Source of the DNA: Paraburkholderia kirstenboschensis
GTDB lineage: Bacteria; Pseudomonadota; Gammaproteobacteria; Burkholderiales; Burkholderiaceae
Direction of reading: 5' to 3'
NCBI RefSeq assembly: GCF_904848585.1
Contig: NZ_CAJHCR010000005.1
Coordinates: 372,001-436,000, forward strand
DNA length: 64,000 nucleotides
Part shown: one piece after another, positions 1-8,579 of the stretch
Layout of the letters: every line of letters begins with the position of its first letter
Position numbering within the stretch: position 1 is the first letter of the stretch
Translations under genes and position numbers: made by a program
The notes under the pieces: model-generated
The model's database searches: none
The model's input: only the letters and a program-made list of their open reading frames with translations
Told to the model about the DNA's origin: nothing

Positions 1-2
1 GC

Positions 3-833
3 TTCGACCAGTACGCAAACGTGCGCCCGACGCGAATCCTGCCCGGCATCGACGCACCGTTGAAACGTTGCAAGCCCGAAGACCTGAACTGGGTGATCGT
101 GCGCGAGAACTCGGAAGGCGAATATTCCGGCGTGGGCGGCCGCGTTCACCAGGGCCACCCGATTGAAGCCGCCACCGATGTGTCGATCATGACGCGTGCC
201 GGCGTCGAGCGCATCATGCGTTTCGCGTTCCGCCTCGCGCAGTCGCGTCCGCGAAAACTGCTGACGGTGATTACGAAAAGCAACGCGCAACGTCACGCAA
301 TGGTGATGTGGGACGAGATCGCGCTACAGGTCTCGAAGGAATTCCCCGACATCACATGGGACAAGGAACTGGTGGATGCGTCGACCGCCCGCATGATCAA
401 CCGACCGGCGAGCCTCGACACGATCGTCGCCACTAATCTGCATGCGGACATTCTCAGCGATCTCGCCGCCGCGCTCGCCGGCAGCCTCGGCATTGCGCCG
501 ACCGGCAACATCGACCCGGAACGCCGCTTTCCGTCGATGTTCGAGCCAATCCACGGCTCCGCGTTCGACATCATGGGCAAGGGTCTCGCCAATCCGGTCG
601 GCACCTTCTGGTCGGTCGTGATGCTGCTGGAACACCTCGGCGAATTCGATGCCGCAAACCGCGTGATGCAGGCAGTGGAAGCCGTGACCGCCGACAAGTC
701 GCTGCACACCGGCGATCTCGGCGGCACGGCGACTACCGCGCAGGTAACCGCTGCCGTCTGCGCGTTCATCGAGCAGACAGCAGCGCCCGCTGCCAACGCC
801 CCGAAGGAAGTCCCTTTGGGGGACGCCGCGTAA
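3..833 (+). CDS. Tartrate dehydrogenase/decarboxylase-like protein, 5' end outside window
   Basis: NAD-dependent beta-decarboxylating dehydrogenase of the isocitrate/isopropylmalate dehydrogenase family, closest by eye to TtuC (tartrate dehydrogenase, D-malate dehydrogenase). The open frame already reads FDQYANVRP before the first GTG at 21, so the gene enters from the left and the GTG is not its start. Visible family blocks are RENSEGEYSGVGG (substrate loop), TKSNAQRHAMVMWD with the catalytic-loop lysine, DASTARMINRP, the metal-binding LHADILSDLAA and the NAD-site block FEPIHGSAFDI. The reading frame is intact to its stop. The next gene is a TtuB-like transporter, which supports a role in tartrate or related dicarboxylate use. 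D-malate or another 2-hydroxyacid remains possible. Confidence 0.85.
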   Translation, partial: FDQYANVRPTRILPGIDAPLKRCKPEDLNWVIVRENSEGEYSGVGGRVHQGHPIEAATDVSIMTRAGVERIMRFAFRLAQSRPRKLLTVITKSNAQRHAMVMWDEIALQVSKEFPDITWDKELVDASTARMINRPASLDTIVATNLHADILSDLAAALAGSLGIAPTGNIDPERRFPSMFEPIHGSAFDIMGKGLANPVGTFWSVVMLLEHLGEFDAANRVMQAVEAVTADKSLHTGDLGGTATTAQVTAAVCAFIEQTAAPAANAPKEVPLGDAA

Positions 834-988
834 GCCTGGATCACGCGACAACAGTCGCGCCTCGTAACGCGCGCCGCAACACGAGCCTCACAATAGCCGC
901 CCAACAGCCGCATCCGACGGCTGCGGCGCGCGCCGCACTGCGCCGCGTTCGCAAGCGAGCACAGTTCACGCCTCCAAAGGAGGAGACA

Positions 989-2299
989 ATGATGACCGAC
1001 CTCGAAAGCCGGGTGTCCCGCAAGCTGATGCTGCGGATCATCCCGTTTGTAATGCTGCTGTACTTCGTGAGTTTTCTGGACCGCGTCAACGTGGGTTTTG
1101 CAGCGTTGACCATGAACAAGGCCATCGGTCTTTCACCGACTGCATTCGGACTCGGCGGCGGCCTCTTCTTCATCGGTTACTTCCTGTTCGAGGTTCCGTC
1201 GAACCTGATTCTTCACAAGGTCGGCGCGCGCCGCTGGATCGCGCGCGTCATGGTGTCCTGGGGCATCGTCTCGCTGGCGTCCGCATTCGTCGTCGGGCCC
1301 AACAGCTTCTATGCGCTGCGCTTTCTGCTGGGCGTGGCGGAAGCGGGCTTCTTTCCCGGCATCATCCTGTATCTGAGCTTGTGGTTTCCGACACGTCAGC
1401 GCGCCGTCGCTGCCGCATGGTTCATGGCCGCGGCGCCGATTTCCACCGCCATCGGCTCGCCGATTTCCGGCGCGATCATGAAGCTTCCATCGATAGCCGG
1501 TTTCGCGGACTGGCAGATGCTCTACATCATCGAAGCGCTGCCCGCCGTCGTCCTCGGCTTCTTCGTGCTGAAGTACCTGACCGACACGCCGTCGAAGGCG
1601 CACTGGCTCGAGCCCGAAGAACGCGACTGGCTGATCGCAAAACTGAAGACGGAAGCCGACGCGCGCCAGTCGCATGCGGGCCACACGGCCGGTGCGTTGA
1701 GCGCGCTGCGCGATCCACGCGTTCTCGCTTTGGCTCTGATCTACTTCGGCACCTCGGCGGGTTTGTACACGCTCGGCTTGTGGGCGCCGCTGATCATCAA
1801 GCAGTATGGCTTCGGCTCGTTCGAAACGGGCCTGCTCGCAGGCATCCCCAGCATTGTCGCCGTGGTCGCAATGATCCTGTGGGCGAAGCATTCGGACCGT
1901 ACCGAAGAGCGCACCTGGCACGTCGTCATTCCGTGCGTGCTGGCCTGCCTTGGTTTTGTGTTTGCCGGTAACGCCACGACAGCACTGATGATCGTGCTCG
2001 CCCTCGTCATCGTGAACGTCGGCATCAGTGCGGCGAAGGCGCCGCTGTGGGCAATGCCGAGCATGTTCCTGTCGGGCGCCGGCGCGGCCGCGGGAATAGC
2101 AATGATCAACTCGATCGGCAATCTCGGCGGTTTCGTCGGTCCGTTCGCGATCGGTTGGCTCAAGAACGTGACGGGCGGCTACTCGGCGGGGCTGTATGTG
2201 GTCGGCGCGACGCTGGCTCTGTCCGCTGTCGTCACGCTGATGCTGAGCCGGCAATCGAAGCAGACGCCCGTCGCAGCCGGCGAGCGCCACGGCCACTGA
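989..2299 (+). CDS. MFS transporter, anion:cation symporter family (TtuB-like)
   Basis: Predicted 12-helix inner membrane permease of 436 residues. The N-terminal RVNVGFAAL and EVPSNLILHKVGARRW stretches and the long loop after helix 6 are typical of the ACS family, which carries tartrate, phthalate, hexonates and glucarate. The start is set by a strong Shine-Dalgarno sequence (AAAGGAGGAG) ending five to six bases before an ATG-ATG pair; the first ATG is used. It lies 155 bp after the tartrate-dehydrogenase-like gene on the same strand, so I infer that it imports that enzyme's substrate. The exact substrate cannot be read from the sequence. Confidence 0.85.
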   Translation: MMTDLESRVSRKLMLRIIPFVMLLYFVSFLDRVNVGFAALTMNKAIGLSPTAFGLGGGLFFIGYFLFEVPSNLILHKVGARRWIARVMVSWGIVSLASAFVVGPNSFYALRFLLGVAEAGFFPGIILYLSLWFPTRQRAVAAAWFMAAAPISTAIGSPISGAIMKLPSIAGFADWQMLYIIEALPAVVLGFFVLKYLTDTPSKAHWLEPEERDWLIAKLKTEADARQSHAGHTAGALSALRDPRVLALALIYFGTSAGLYTLGLWAPLIIKQYGFGSFETGLLAGIPSIVAVVAMILWAKHSDRTEERTWHVVIPCVLACLGFVFAGNATTALMIVLALVIVNVGISAAKAPLWAMPSMFLSGAGAAAGIAMINSIGNLGGFVGPFAIGWLKNVTGGYSAGLYVVGATLALSAVVTLMLSRQSKQTPVAAGERHGH

Positions 2300-2386
2300 A
2301 GGCATACGCTCATCTGGGAACAGGATTCTCCGTCGTGACATCCAACGTCGTATGCAACGAAATGTTGGTTGAACGGGAGAATCCGC

Positions 2387-2920
2387 ATGAAACTGATCCA
2401 CCCGCACTGGCTAGGCGCACTGGCGCTCGTCAGTCTCGCTAGCTGGGCTCAAAGCGCCGGTCCGACCGATCCGCAGATCGCGGCGATCGTCGTCACGGCC
2501 AATCAGGTCGATATCGATGCCGGCAAGCTCGCCGAGTCGCGCTCGAAGTCGAGCGACGTCAAGGCGTTCGCGCAACAGATGGTCACCGATCACAGCGCGG
2601 TGAACAAATCAGCCAGCGATCTCGTGCACAAACTGAATGTGACGCCCGAGGAGAACGGCACGAGCCAAAGCCTGAAGCAAGGCGGCGATGCAAACCTCGC
2701 GGCCCTGAGGAAACTGCAAGGCTCAGCCTTCGACCGCGCGTACATCGATCACGAAGTGACCTACCATGAAAACGTGCTCGATGCGCTCGATAAAACGCTG
2801 ATTCCGAGTGCGAAGAACGAAGAGCTGAAAGCGCTGCTCGTAAAGGTCCGGCCCGCCTTCGTCGCGCATCTGGAACACGCGAAGCATCTGCAGGCGTCGC
2901 TGGAGAAAAGCAGTGGTTAA
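2387..2920 (+). CDS. DUF4142 family exported protein
   Basis: 177 residues with an N-terminal signal peptide (MKLIHPHW followed by a hydrophobic stretch and a cleavage-like site near SAGP at about residue 23). The rest is helical: DIDAGKLAESRS, FAQQMVTDHSAVNK and the closing HLEHAKHLQASLEK match the DUF4142 ferritin-like helical-bundle family, which is periplasmic and of unsettled function. An open frame begins with TTG at 2369, but CGGGAGA lies six bases before the ATG at 2387, so I use that. It overlaps the next gene by 8 bp, which suggests translational coupling. Members are common in Burkholderiaceae, often near stress or redox genes. Confidence 0.85.
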   Translation: MKLIHPHWLGALALVSLASWAQSAGPTDPQIAAIVVTANQVDIDAGKLAESRSKSSDVKAFAQQMVTDHSAVNKSASDLVHKLNVTPEENGTSQSLKQGGDANLAALRKLQGSAFDRAYIDHEVTYHENVLDALDKTLIPSAKNEELKALLVKVRPAFVAHLEHAKHLQASLEKSSG

Positions 2921-3263
2921 GCGGCGGCGTGCGCCCGGCAACGCGGCGCTTAGAAGTACGGCGCTCGCTTGTGCGATGCTGGCATCGCTTCCGGCAAACG
3001 CGATTGCGGCGCCGAAGACATACGTGGTCGCGATTGAGAACATGCAATTCAATCCGCCAAATTTGAGCGTGAAGCGAGGAGACCGCGTTGTATGGGTCAA
3101 CAAGGACATCTTTCCTCATACCGCGACCGCCGACACGCGTGCATTCGATTCGCGCAGCATTGCCGCGAACGCCTCGTGGTCGTACGAGCCGGGCAAGGCC
3201 GGCAGTTTTCCCTACGGGTGCACGTTTCACCCGACAATGCATGGTGCACTGACCGTTCGATGA
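2913..3263 (+). CDS. Cupredoxin (plastocyanin/azurin-type) periplasmic copper protein
   Basis: 116 residues. A signal peptide ends near NAIAA (residue 32), followed by a cupredoxin fold. The type-1 copper ligands are visible: His in FPHTAT, then Cys, His and Met in YGCTFHPTMHG, the usual C-x(n)-H-x(n)-M loop. It presumably carries electrons in the periplasm or binds copper there. The start is a GTG inside the end of the DUF4142 gene; no better ATG exists before the signal peptide. The ECF sigma gene follows 13 bp later, so all three genes probably share one mRNA. Its redox partner cannot be inferred. Confidence 0.85.
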   Translation: MVKRRRAPGNAALRSTALACAMLASLPANAIAAPKTYVVAIENMQFNPPNLSVKRGDRVVWVNKDIFPHTATADTRAFDSRSIAANASWSYEPGKAGSFPYGCTFHPTMHGALTVR

Positions 3264-3276
3264 GAGCCCGCTCGCC

Positions 3277-3987
3277 ATGACCGACACAGCAAATGTGCCG
3301 TCGATGTCCGGCGCCGACGACGATCTCGCGATCGTACGGCGCATCGTCGCAGGAGATCGGCCGGCATTCGAGTTGCTGATGCGCCGCCATAATCGACGGC
3401 TTTACCGGCTCGCGCGCGCCACGCTGCGCGACGACGCTGAAGCCGAAGACGCCCTGCAGGACGCGTACCTCCGCGCATATCGTTCGCTGGGGCAATTTCG
3501 CGGTGACTCGGCGTTGTCGACCTGGCTTTCGCGTCTCGTGCTCAACGAATGCTACGGCCGGCTGCGCCGTCATGCGCGCCGCGAAAATGTCTTCCCGATA
3601 GTCAGTTCGACCACTGCCGACATCGATATCGAAGCCATGCATCCGTCCGACTCCGAATCCCCCGACAGCGCAGCGGCGCGCGCGGAAATGCGTGCGCTGA
3701 TCGAGCGCAAGCTCGACGAACTGCCGGAATCCTTCCGCACGGTGTTCGTCCTGCGTTCGGTGGAAGAGCTGAGCGTCGAGGAAACCGCGCAATGCCTCGA
3801 CATTGCCGAAGCCACCGTGCGTAGCCGGCATTTCCGCGCGAAAAGCCTGCTGCGCGAATCACTGGCGCGAGACATCGACCTCGCAGGGAGCGAACTCTTC
3901 GGGTTCGCCGGCGCTCGCTGCGACAGGATCGTCGCAAATGTGATGTCGCGACTAGACAAGCGCGGCGAAAGCAGCCAGGCCGACTGA
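3277..3987 (+). CDS. ECF-type RNA polymerase sigma factor
   Basis: 236 residues. Sigma region 2 spans roughly 20-95 (FELLMRRHNRRLYRLAR, then EDALQDAYLRAY, the core-binding and -10 recognition segment). Region 4 spans about 145-200 (LPESFRTVFVLRSVEEL, then a helix-turn-helix with ATVRSRHFRAKSLL). About 35 extra residues follow region 4. No anti-sigma factor gene is next to it, which is unusual; it is last in a unit with the DUF4142 and cupredoxin genes. A weak GAGAGC element precedes the ATG. It probably drives a small stress or metal-related regulon, possibly its own operon. The downstream DNA holds a short tandem repeat and no further gene for 256 bp. Confidence 0.85.
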   Translation: MTDTANVPSMSGADDDLAIVRRIVAGDRPAFELLMRRHNRRLYRLARATLRDDAEAEDALQDAYLRAYRSLGQFRGDSALSTWLSRLVLNECYGRLRRHARRENVFPIVSSTTADIDIEAMHPSDSESPDSAAARAEMRALIERKLDELPESFRTVFVLRSVEELSVEETAQCLDIAEATVRSRHFRAKSLLRESLARDIDLAGSELFGFAGARCDRIVANVMSRLDKRGESSQAD

Positions 3988-3988
3988 A

Positions 3989-4033
3989 GCGACCCAAGTG
4001 ACTCAGGCGACCCGAGCGACGCAGGCGACGCCG
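3989..4033 (+). repeat. Degenerate 9-bp tandem repeat after the sigma factor gene
   Basis: Five consecutive 9-bp units: GCGACCCAA, GTGACTCAG, GCGACCCGA, GCGACGCAG, GCGACGCCG. They begin one base after the sigma factor stop codon. Read in another frame they give a Thr-Gln/Arg-Ala repeat. The pattern looks like slippage; no function is evident. Confidence 0.6.
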
Positions 4034-4243
4034 CACCCCGGCGACGGCCACACGTCGTGGCGTACGCTGTCAGACATAACACCATGTCATGGCCGCTCCA
4101 ACAATTGCGGCGTTGCTCCGGTCAAATTGACTCACTATATTTCCATTCAAGCCCGCGCCATTTGCCCCTTCGGCCGCAAGCCGCAGGCGCATTCGCGCCG
4201 ACCTGGATGATGTCTTTCGCTTCAACCGTATCGAGGAGAAGTC

Positions 4244-5287
4244 GTGATCAGCATGCCAAGGTTGCGCCCGTTTGCCATGACTCTTGTGTTGAGCGCCGTG
4301 AGCATGGCGCCTGCTCTCGCCGCAGGAAAAATCACCTTTGTGTCGCAAGGCGGCACTTATCAGGAGGCCCAGACAAAGGCGATCCTCGACCCCGCTGCGA
4401 AGGAACTGGGCATCACCATCAATCAGGACAGCATTCCCGACGCGTGGCCGCAGATCAAGGCCCAGGCCGCTACCGGCAAGCCGATCTGGGACGTGGTGGA
4501 CACGCCCACCTCCAACTGTCTGCGCGGAGGCCGCGAGGGGCTGCTCGAGAAGCTCGACTTCTCGAAGATTCCCAACGCTGCCGCAATGCCGGAAAAGTAC
4601 CGCACGCCGTACTCGGTCGCGTATGAGTTCTATTCGACTGTGATCGGCTACAACAAGAAAACGCTGAAAAAGGCGCCGCAAAGCTGGGCCGACTTCTGGA
4701 ACGTGAAAGCGTTCCCCGGCACGCGAGCCCTGCGCAACGATCCGCAAACGGTACTGGAAGCCGCACTGCTCGCCGACGGCGTGCCGCGCGACAAGCTGTA
4801 TCCGCTCGACGTCGACCGCGCGTTCAAGAAGCTGCAGCAGATCAAGCCCGACATCACCGTGTGGTGGACGTCCGGTGGCCAGTCCGCGCAATTGCTGCAT
4901 GACGGCGAGGTGGACATGACGATGATCTGGAACGGCCGCGCGAGCGCGGTGCGCAAGGACAACCCCGATGTCGATTTCACGTTCAACGACGGCATTCTGC
5001 AAAACACGCAGTTGTGCGTGCTGAAGAATGCGCCGAATCTGACCGACGCAATGCGCTTCCTCAACGCCGCAATGTCGCCCGAGTTACAGGCCAACCTGCC
5101 GCTTTACATCGACTACGGACCAGGCAATCCCGCGGCATTCAAGACAGGCAAGATCACGGCCAAGCGCGCAAGCGAACTGCCAAGCTCGCCTGAGAACGCC
5201 GCAAAGCAGGCATTGATGTCTGAAGATTGGTGGGCTTCCGATGCAGGCATCCAGGCGAAAGCGCGCTGGCTGAAGTTCATGCAATAA
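4244..5287 (+). CDS. ABC transporter substrate-binding protein, polyamine (PotD/PotF) type
   Basis: 347 residues. A signal peptide (to about PALA at residue 27) precedes a periplasmic binding fold starting KITFVSQGGTYQEAQ. The order of blocks, including PYSVAYEFYSTVIGYN, WADFWNVKAFPGTRAL and DYGPGNPAA, fits the PotD/PotF group of extracellular binding proteins for putrescine, spermidine and related amines. GAGGAG lies five bases before the GTG used here; an ATG at 4253 is the alternative. The permeases and ATPase that complete the transporter are 3-9 kb away on the opposite strand. An intrinsic terminator follows the stop, so this gene is probably made in excess as a separate short message, as binding proteins often are. 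Confidence 0.88.
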   Translation: MISMPRLRPFAMTLVLSAVSMAPALAAGKITFVSQGGTYQEAQTKAILDPAAKELGITINQDSIPDAWPQIKAQAATGKPIWDVVDTPTSNCLRGGREGLLEKLDFSKIPNAAAMPEKYRTPYSVAYEFYSTVIGYNKKTLKKAPQSWADFWNVKAFPGTRALRNDPQTVLEAALLADGVPRDKLYPLDVDRAFKKLQQIKPDITVWWTSGGQSAQLLHDGEVDMTMIWNGRASAVRKDNPDVDFTFNDGILQNTQLCVLKNAPNLTDAMRFLNAAMSPELQANLPLYIDYGPGNPAAFKTGKITAKRASELPSSPENAAKQALMSEDWWASDAGIQAKARWLKFMQ

Positions 5288-5316
5288 CGGCCGCACCGCT
5301 CGGTATGCGATTGAAG

Positions 5317-5357
5317 CGCCCGCGGGAACACGGTTCATCGCGGGCGTTTTGTTTTTT
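5317..5357 (+). terminator. Rho-independent terminator after the substrate-binding protein gene
   Basis: Perfect 8-bp inverted repeat CGCCCGCG / CGCGGGCG with a 14-base loop, followed directly by TTTTGTTTTTT. It lies 30 bp after the stop codon of the binding-protein gene and about 60 bp before the GMC oxidoreductase. It should separate the two transcripts or attenuate read-through. Confidence 0.85.
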
Positions 5358-5419
5358 GCGGCGCTCACTGCATTCATCGCATTCACAGCCACGAGCCACA
5401 CAGTCCTTATCTAACCAAC

Positions 5420-7126
5420 GTGATCGACTATCTGATTCTTGGCGGCGGATCGGCGGGCTGCGTGCTCGCCGCGCGTCTTTCCGAAGACACCGGCAAGACC
5501 GTGTGCCTCGTCGAAGCGGGTCGCGACATCTCGCAGGCGACAATGCCGGCCGACATTCGCAGCCGCTATCCCGGTCGCGCATATCTCGACAGCACGAACA
5601 TCTGGCAGCAGTTGAAAGCGCGCATGAGCGCGCCTGCCGCATTGCGCCGCTATGAACAGGCGCGTCTGCTCGGCGGCGGCTCCGCGATCAACGCATTGAT
5701 GGCCAACCGCGGCGCGCCCGCCGATTACGACGAATGGCAAGCACTCGGCGCGCAGGGCTGGAACTGGCAAGCGTGCCTACCGTACTTTCGCAAGCTCGAA
5801 ACAGATTCCGATTTCGGCAATTCCAGCGACGTCAGTATCAGCGCCCTGCACGGCGCGAACGGCCCGCTGCGCATCCGGCGCACTGGCTGGGCGCGCATCT
5901 CGCCGTTCGTGAAAGGCGTGCTCGATACGTTGAAGCATGACTATCCGCTACGCGCCGATCAGAACGGCCCGTGGGAAGACGGCACCTTCATCGGGTCGAT
6001 TGCAGTGAGCGCGAGTGGCGAACGCATACCCACATCCCTTTGCTATCTGCACGAAGCCGTGCGCGCGCGGCCCAACCTCACGATTTGCACCAATGAAATA
6101 GCGGAGCGCATCGTGTTCGACGGACGGCGCGCAGTCGGCGCACGCATGATCCGGCCCGACGGTACCCATCGCGACATGCGGGCACGGTGCGTGATCGTCT
6201 GCGCAGGTGCTATTCACTCGCCGGCGCTGTTACTCAGAAGCGGCATCGGTCCCGCCGACGAACTTGCCGCACTCGGCATCGACGTACTCGCACATCGCGA
6301 AGGCGTGGGCCGCAATCTGATGGAGCATCCGTCTATCGCGGTCTCCGCCTATCTGCCCCGCGCGGCGCGCACGCCCTTTCGCGACGAGCATCATGAACAG
6401 GCAATCGTGCGCTTTTCGTCGGGCTTGTCCGGCACCGTGCCGGGGGACATGCACGGCGCAATACTGTCCCGCTCGGGCTGGCATTCTGTCGGCTACCGTC
6501 TCGGCACGATGTTTTTCTGGGTCAACAAATCGTATTCGCGCGGACGTCTGAAACTGAAATCGTCGAGCGCGTTCGATGAACCCGAGGTCGACTTCGCAAT
6601 GCTGTCCGATTCGCGCGATCTCGAACGGCTAAAGCTCGCGCTGCGTTTAGGCGCACAGACTCTCGCCGCGCCGTCGATGGCCGCGCATCGAGGCACGGTG
6701 TTTCCGTCGAGCTATTCGCCGCGCGTCGCAGCCGTTGCAGTGCCCGGCGCATGGAACGCGTTGCAGCGCGGCGCGCTAAGCTTGCTGCTCGATATCGCCG
6801 GCCCGTTGCGGGCGTCGCTCGTGCGGCGCGTCGTGACGCAAGGGGTGACGCTGAACGAACTGCTCGCCGACGATACCGCGCTCACGCAGTTCATCACGCG
6901 CTCTGTGGGCGGCACGTGGCATCCTTCGGGGACCTGCCGCATGGGCCCCGCCGACGATCCGCTCGCAGTCACCGATGCGCATGGCGCGGTCTACGGCGTC
7001 GAAGGGCTGCACGTGTGCGATGCGTCGTTGATGCCGTCTATTCCCTGCGCCAACACGAACGTGCCGACCATCATGATCGCCGAACGCATTGCCGACCTGC
7101 TGCGCGGCCGTTCAAGTGCCCCCTAA
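5420..7126 (+). CDS. GMC family FAD-dependent oxidoreductase (choline dehydrogenase-like)
   Basis: 568 residues, the usual length for the glucose-methanol-choline family. The N-terminus is the FAD-binding beta-alpha-beta motif DYLILGGGSAGCVLAARL. The GMC signature region holds LLGGGSAINALMANRG, and the C-terminus has the catalytic HPSGTCRMGP together with CANTNVPTIMIAERIADLL. It oxidises an alcohol to an aldehyde using FAD. Within this locus it could act on an amino alcohol or a transported amine derivative, with the convergent aldehyde dehydrogenase finishing the oxidation; that pairing is inference. The GTG start gives the canonical N-terminus with no room for a longer one. Its TAA stop overlaps the stop codon of the aldehyde dehydrogenase on the other strand. 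Confidence 0.88.
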   Translation: MIDYLILGGGSAGCVLAARLSEDTGKTVCLVEAGRDISQATMPADIRSRYPGRAYLDSTNIWQQLKARMSAPAALRRYEQARLLGGGSAINALMANRGAPADYDEWQALGAQGWNWQACLPYFRKLETDSDFGNSSDVSISALHGANGPLRIRRTGWARISPFVKGVLDTLKHDYPLRADQNGPWEDGTFIGSIAVSASGERIPTSLCYLHEAVRARPNLTICTNEIAERIVFDGRRAVGARMIRPDGTHRDMRARCVIVCAGAIHSPALLLRSGIGPADELAALGIDVLAHREGVGRNLMEHPSIAVSAYLPRAARTPFRDEHHEQAIVRFSSGLSGTVPGDMHGAILSRSGWHSVGYRLGTMFFWVNKSYSRGRLKLKSSSAFDEPEVDFAMLSDSRDLERLKLALRLGAQTLAAPSMAAHRGTVFPSSYSPRVAAVAVPGAWNALQRGALSLLLDIAGPLRASLVRRVVTQGVTLNELLADDTALTQFITRSVGGTWHPSGTCRMGPADDPLAVTDAHGAVYGVEGLHVCDASLMPSIPCANTNVPTIMIAERIADLLRGRSSAP

Positions 7127-8550
7127 TCGCCGTAGCCGACGATACCCTTCACTTCGAGAAACGCCTCGAGGCCCCACTCGCCGTATTCGCGGCCGTTGCC
7201 TGACTGCTTGTAGCCGCCGAACGGCGAACCTGCGTCCCACGACGGATAATTCACATAGACGCTGCCCGCGCGCAGACGGAACGCAACACGCCGGGCGCGC
7301 GCCAGGTCCGCGGACTGCACGTAGGCGGCGAGGCCGAACGGCGTATCGTTGGCAATCGCGACGGCATCTTCGTCGTCGCGATACGGAATGATCGCGAGCA
7401 CGGGGCCGAAGATCTCCTCGCGCGCAATCGTCATCGACGGATCGACGTTCGCGAACACCGTGGGCCGCACGTAATAGCCGCGCGTCAAACCGTCGGGCCG
7501 TCCAGGGCCGCCCGCCGCGAGTTGCGCGCCTTCCTCAATGCTCTTTTCGATCAGCCGTTGCACGCGTGCATATTGCAGGTCGCTGACGACAGGGCCCATC
7601 GTCGTTGTTTCATCGCCCGCAGGACCCACGCGATGCGCGGCCGCCGCGCGCTGTGCAATGCGCACGGCCTCTTCGTGCCGCGCCGCCGGAACGAGCATGC
7701 GCGTCGGCGCGTTGCACGACTGGCCGCTGTTGCTGAAGCACGAGTTCACGCCCGACGTCACAGCCGCTTCCAAGTCGACATCGTCGAGAAGAATGTTCGC
7801 CGACTTGCCGCCCAGTTCCTGATGCACCCGCTTGACGGTCGGCGCTGCGAGTTTCGCGATCTCGACGCCCGCGCGCGTCGATCCTGTAAACGACACCATG
7901 TCGACGTCCGGATGGCTGCACAGCGCGGCACCCACAGTCGGGCCGTCGCCATTCACGAGATTGAACACACCGGGCGGCACGCCGGCCGCGTCGAGAATCT
8001 CGGCAAACAGCACGGCGTTGAGCGGCGACACCTCGCTCGGCTTGAGCACCATCGTGCAGCCTGCCGCAATCGCGGGCGCGACCTTGCAGACGATCTGATT
8101 GATTGGCCAGTTCCATGGCGTGATCAACGCGACCACGCCGACCGGCTCATGATTGACGAGCGTCGTGCCTTTCTTGCGCTGCCATGCGAAGGTCTCGCAG
8201 GTTCCGAGCAGTTCTTCGAGGTGACGCTTGCCGAGCGCGGCCTGCCATGCATGCGAAAGCGCTTTTGGCGCGCCGATCTCGCGCGAGATGATGTCGGCCA
8301 TTTCGTCGTAGCGCGCCATATACGCGTCGAGTATCCGGCGGATCAGCGCGATGCGCTCGGCGGGCCCGGTCAGCGAGAAAGACTCGAACGCGCGTTTCGC
8401 GGCGGCCACGGCGCGCTCCACATCGTCCGCATTGCCTAGCGCGACCTCGGCGAACGCTTCTTCGGTGCAGGGATCGACCACGGGCAGACGTGCTGTGCCC
8501 AACGGCGCGACCCAGGCGCCGTCGATATAAAACTTCAGTGCGTTCGACAT
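7123..8550 (-). CDS. NAD(P)-dependent aldehyde dehydrogenase
   Basis: 475 residues of the ALDH superfamily. Key blocks are ITPWNWPINQ, CTMVLKPSEVSPLNA, FTGSTRAGVEIA, the general-base glutamate in QELGGKSANI and the nucleophilic cysteine in SNSGQSCNAPTRM. The C-terminal SPFGGYKQSGNGREYG is also typical. The open frame runs upstream to 9195, but that part is the permease gene in another frame; the ATG at 8550, preceded by GGAAG, gives the standard MSNALKFYIDG start. It is the last gene of the leftward operon and probably oxidises the aldehyde released by the FAD amine oxidase or the GMC enzyme. Confidence 0.9.
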   Translation of the reverse strand: MSNALKFYIDGAWVAPLGTARLPVVDPCTEEAFAEVALGNADDVERAVAAAKRAFESFSLTGPAERIALIRRILDAYMARYDEMADIISREIGAPKALSHAWQAALGKRHLEELLGTCETFAWQRKKGTTLVNHEPVGVVALITPWNWPINQIVCKVAPAIAAGCTMVLKPSEVSPLNAVLFAEILDAAGVPPGVFNLVNGDGPTVGAALCSHPDVDMVSFTGSTRAGVEIAKLAAPTVKRVHQELGGKSANILLDDVDLEAAVTSGVNSCFSNSGQSCNAPTRMLVPAARHEEAVRIAQRAAAAHRVGPAGDETTTMGPVVSDLQYARVQRLIEKSIEEGAQLAAGGPGRPDGLTRGYYVRPTVFANVDPSMTIAREEIFGPVLAIIPYRDDEDAVAIANDTPFGLAAYVQSADLARARRVAFRLRAGSVYVNYPSWDAGSPFGGYKQSGNGREYGEWGLEAFLEVKGIVGYGD

Positions 8551-8579
8551 CCGCTTCCCATAGAGAGCATTCAAAGAGA

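Noticed and set aside
1133..2407. 424-residue minus-strand open frame opposite the TtuB-like transporter
   Set aside because: Arg/Asp/His-rich composition with no domain; it is the antisense shadow of a clear transporter gene in high-GC DNA.
3989..4033. Short repeats as a possible CRISPR array
   Set aside because: Units are 9 bp with no spacers; this is a simple tandem repeat. No CRISPR array was seen anywhere in the window.
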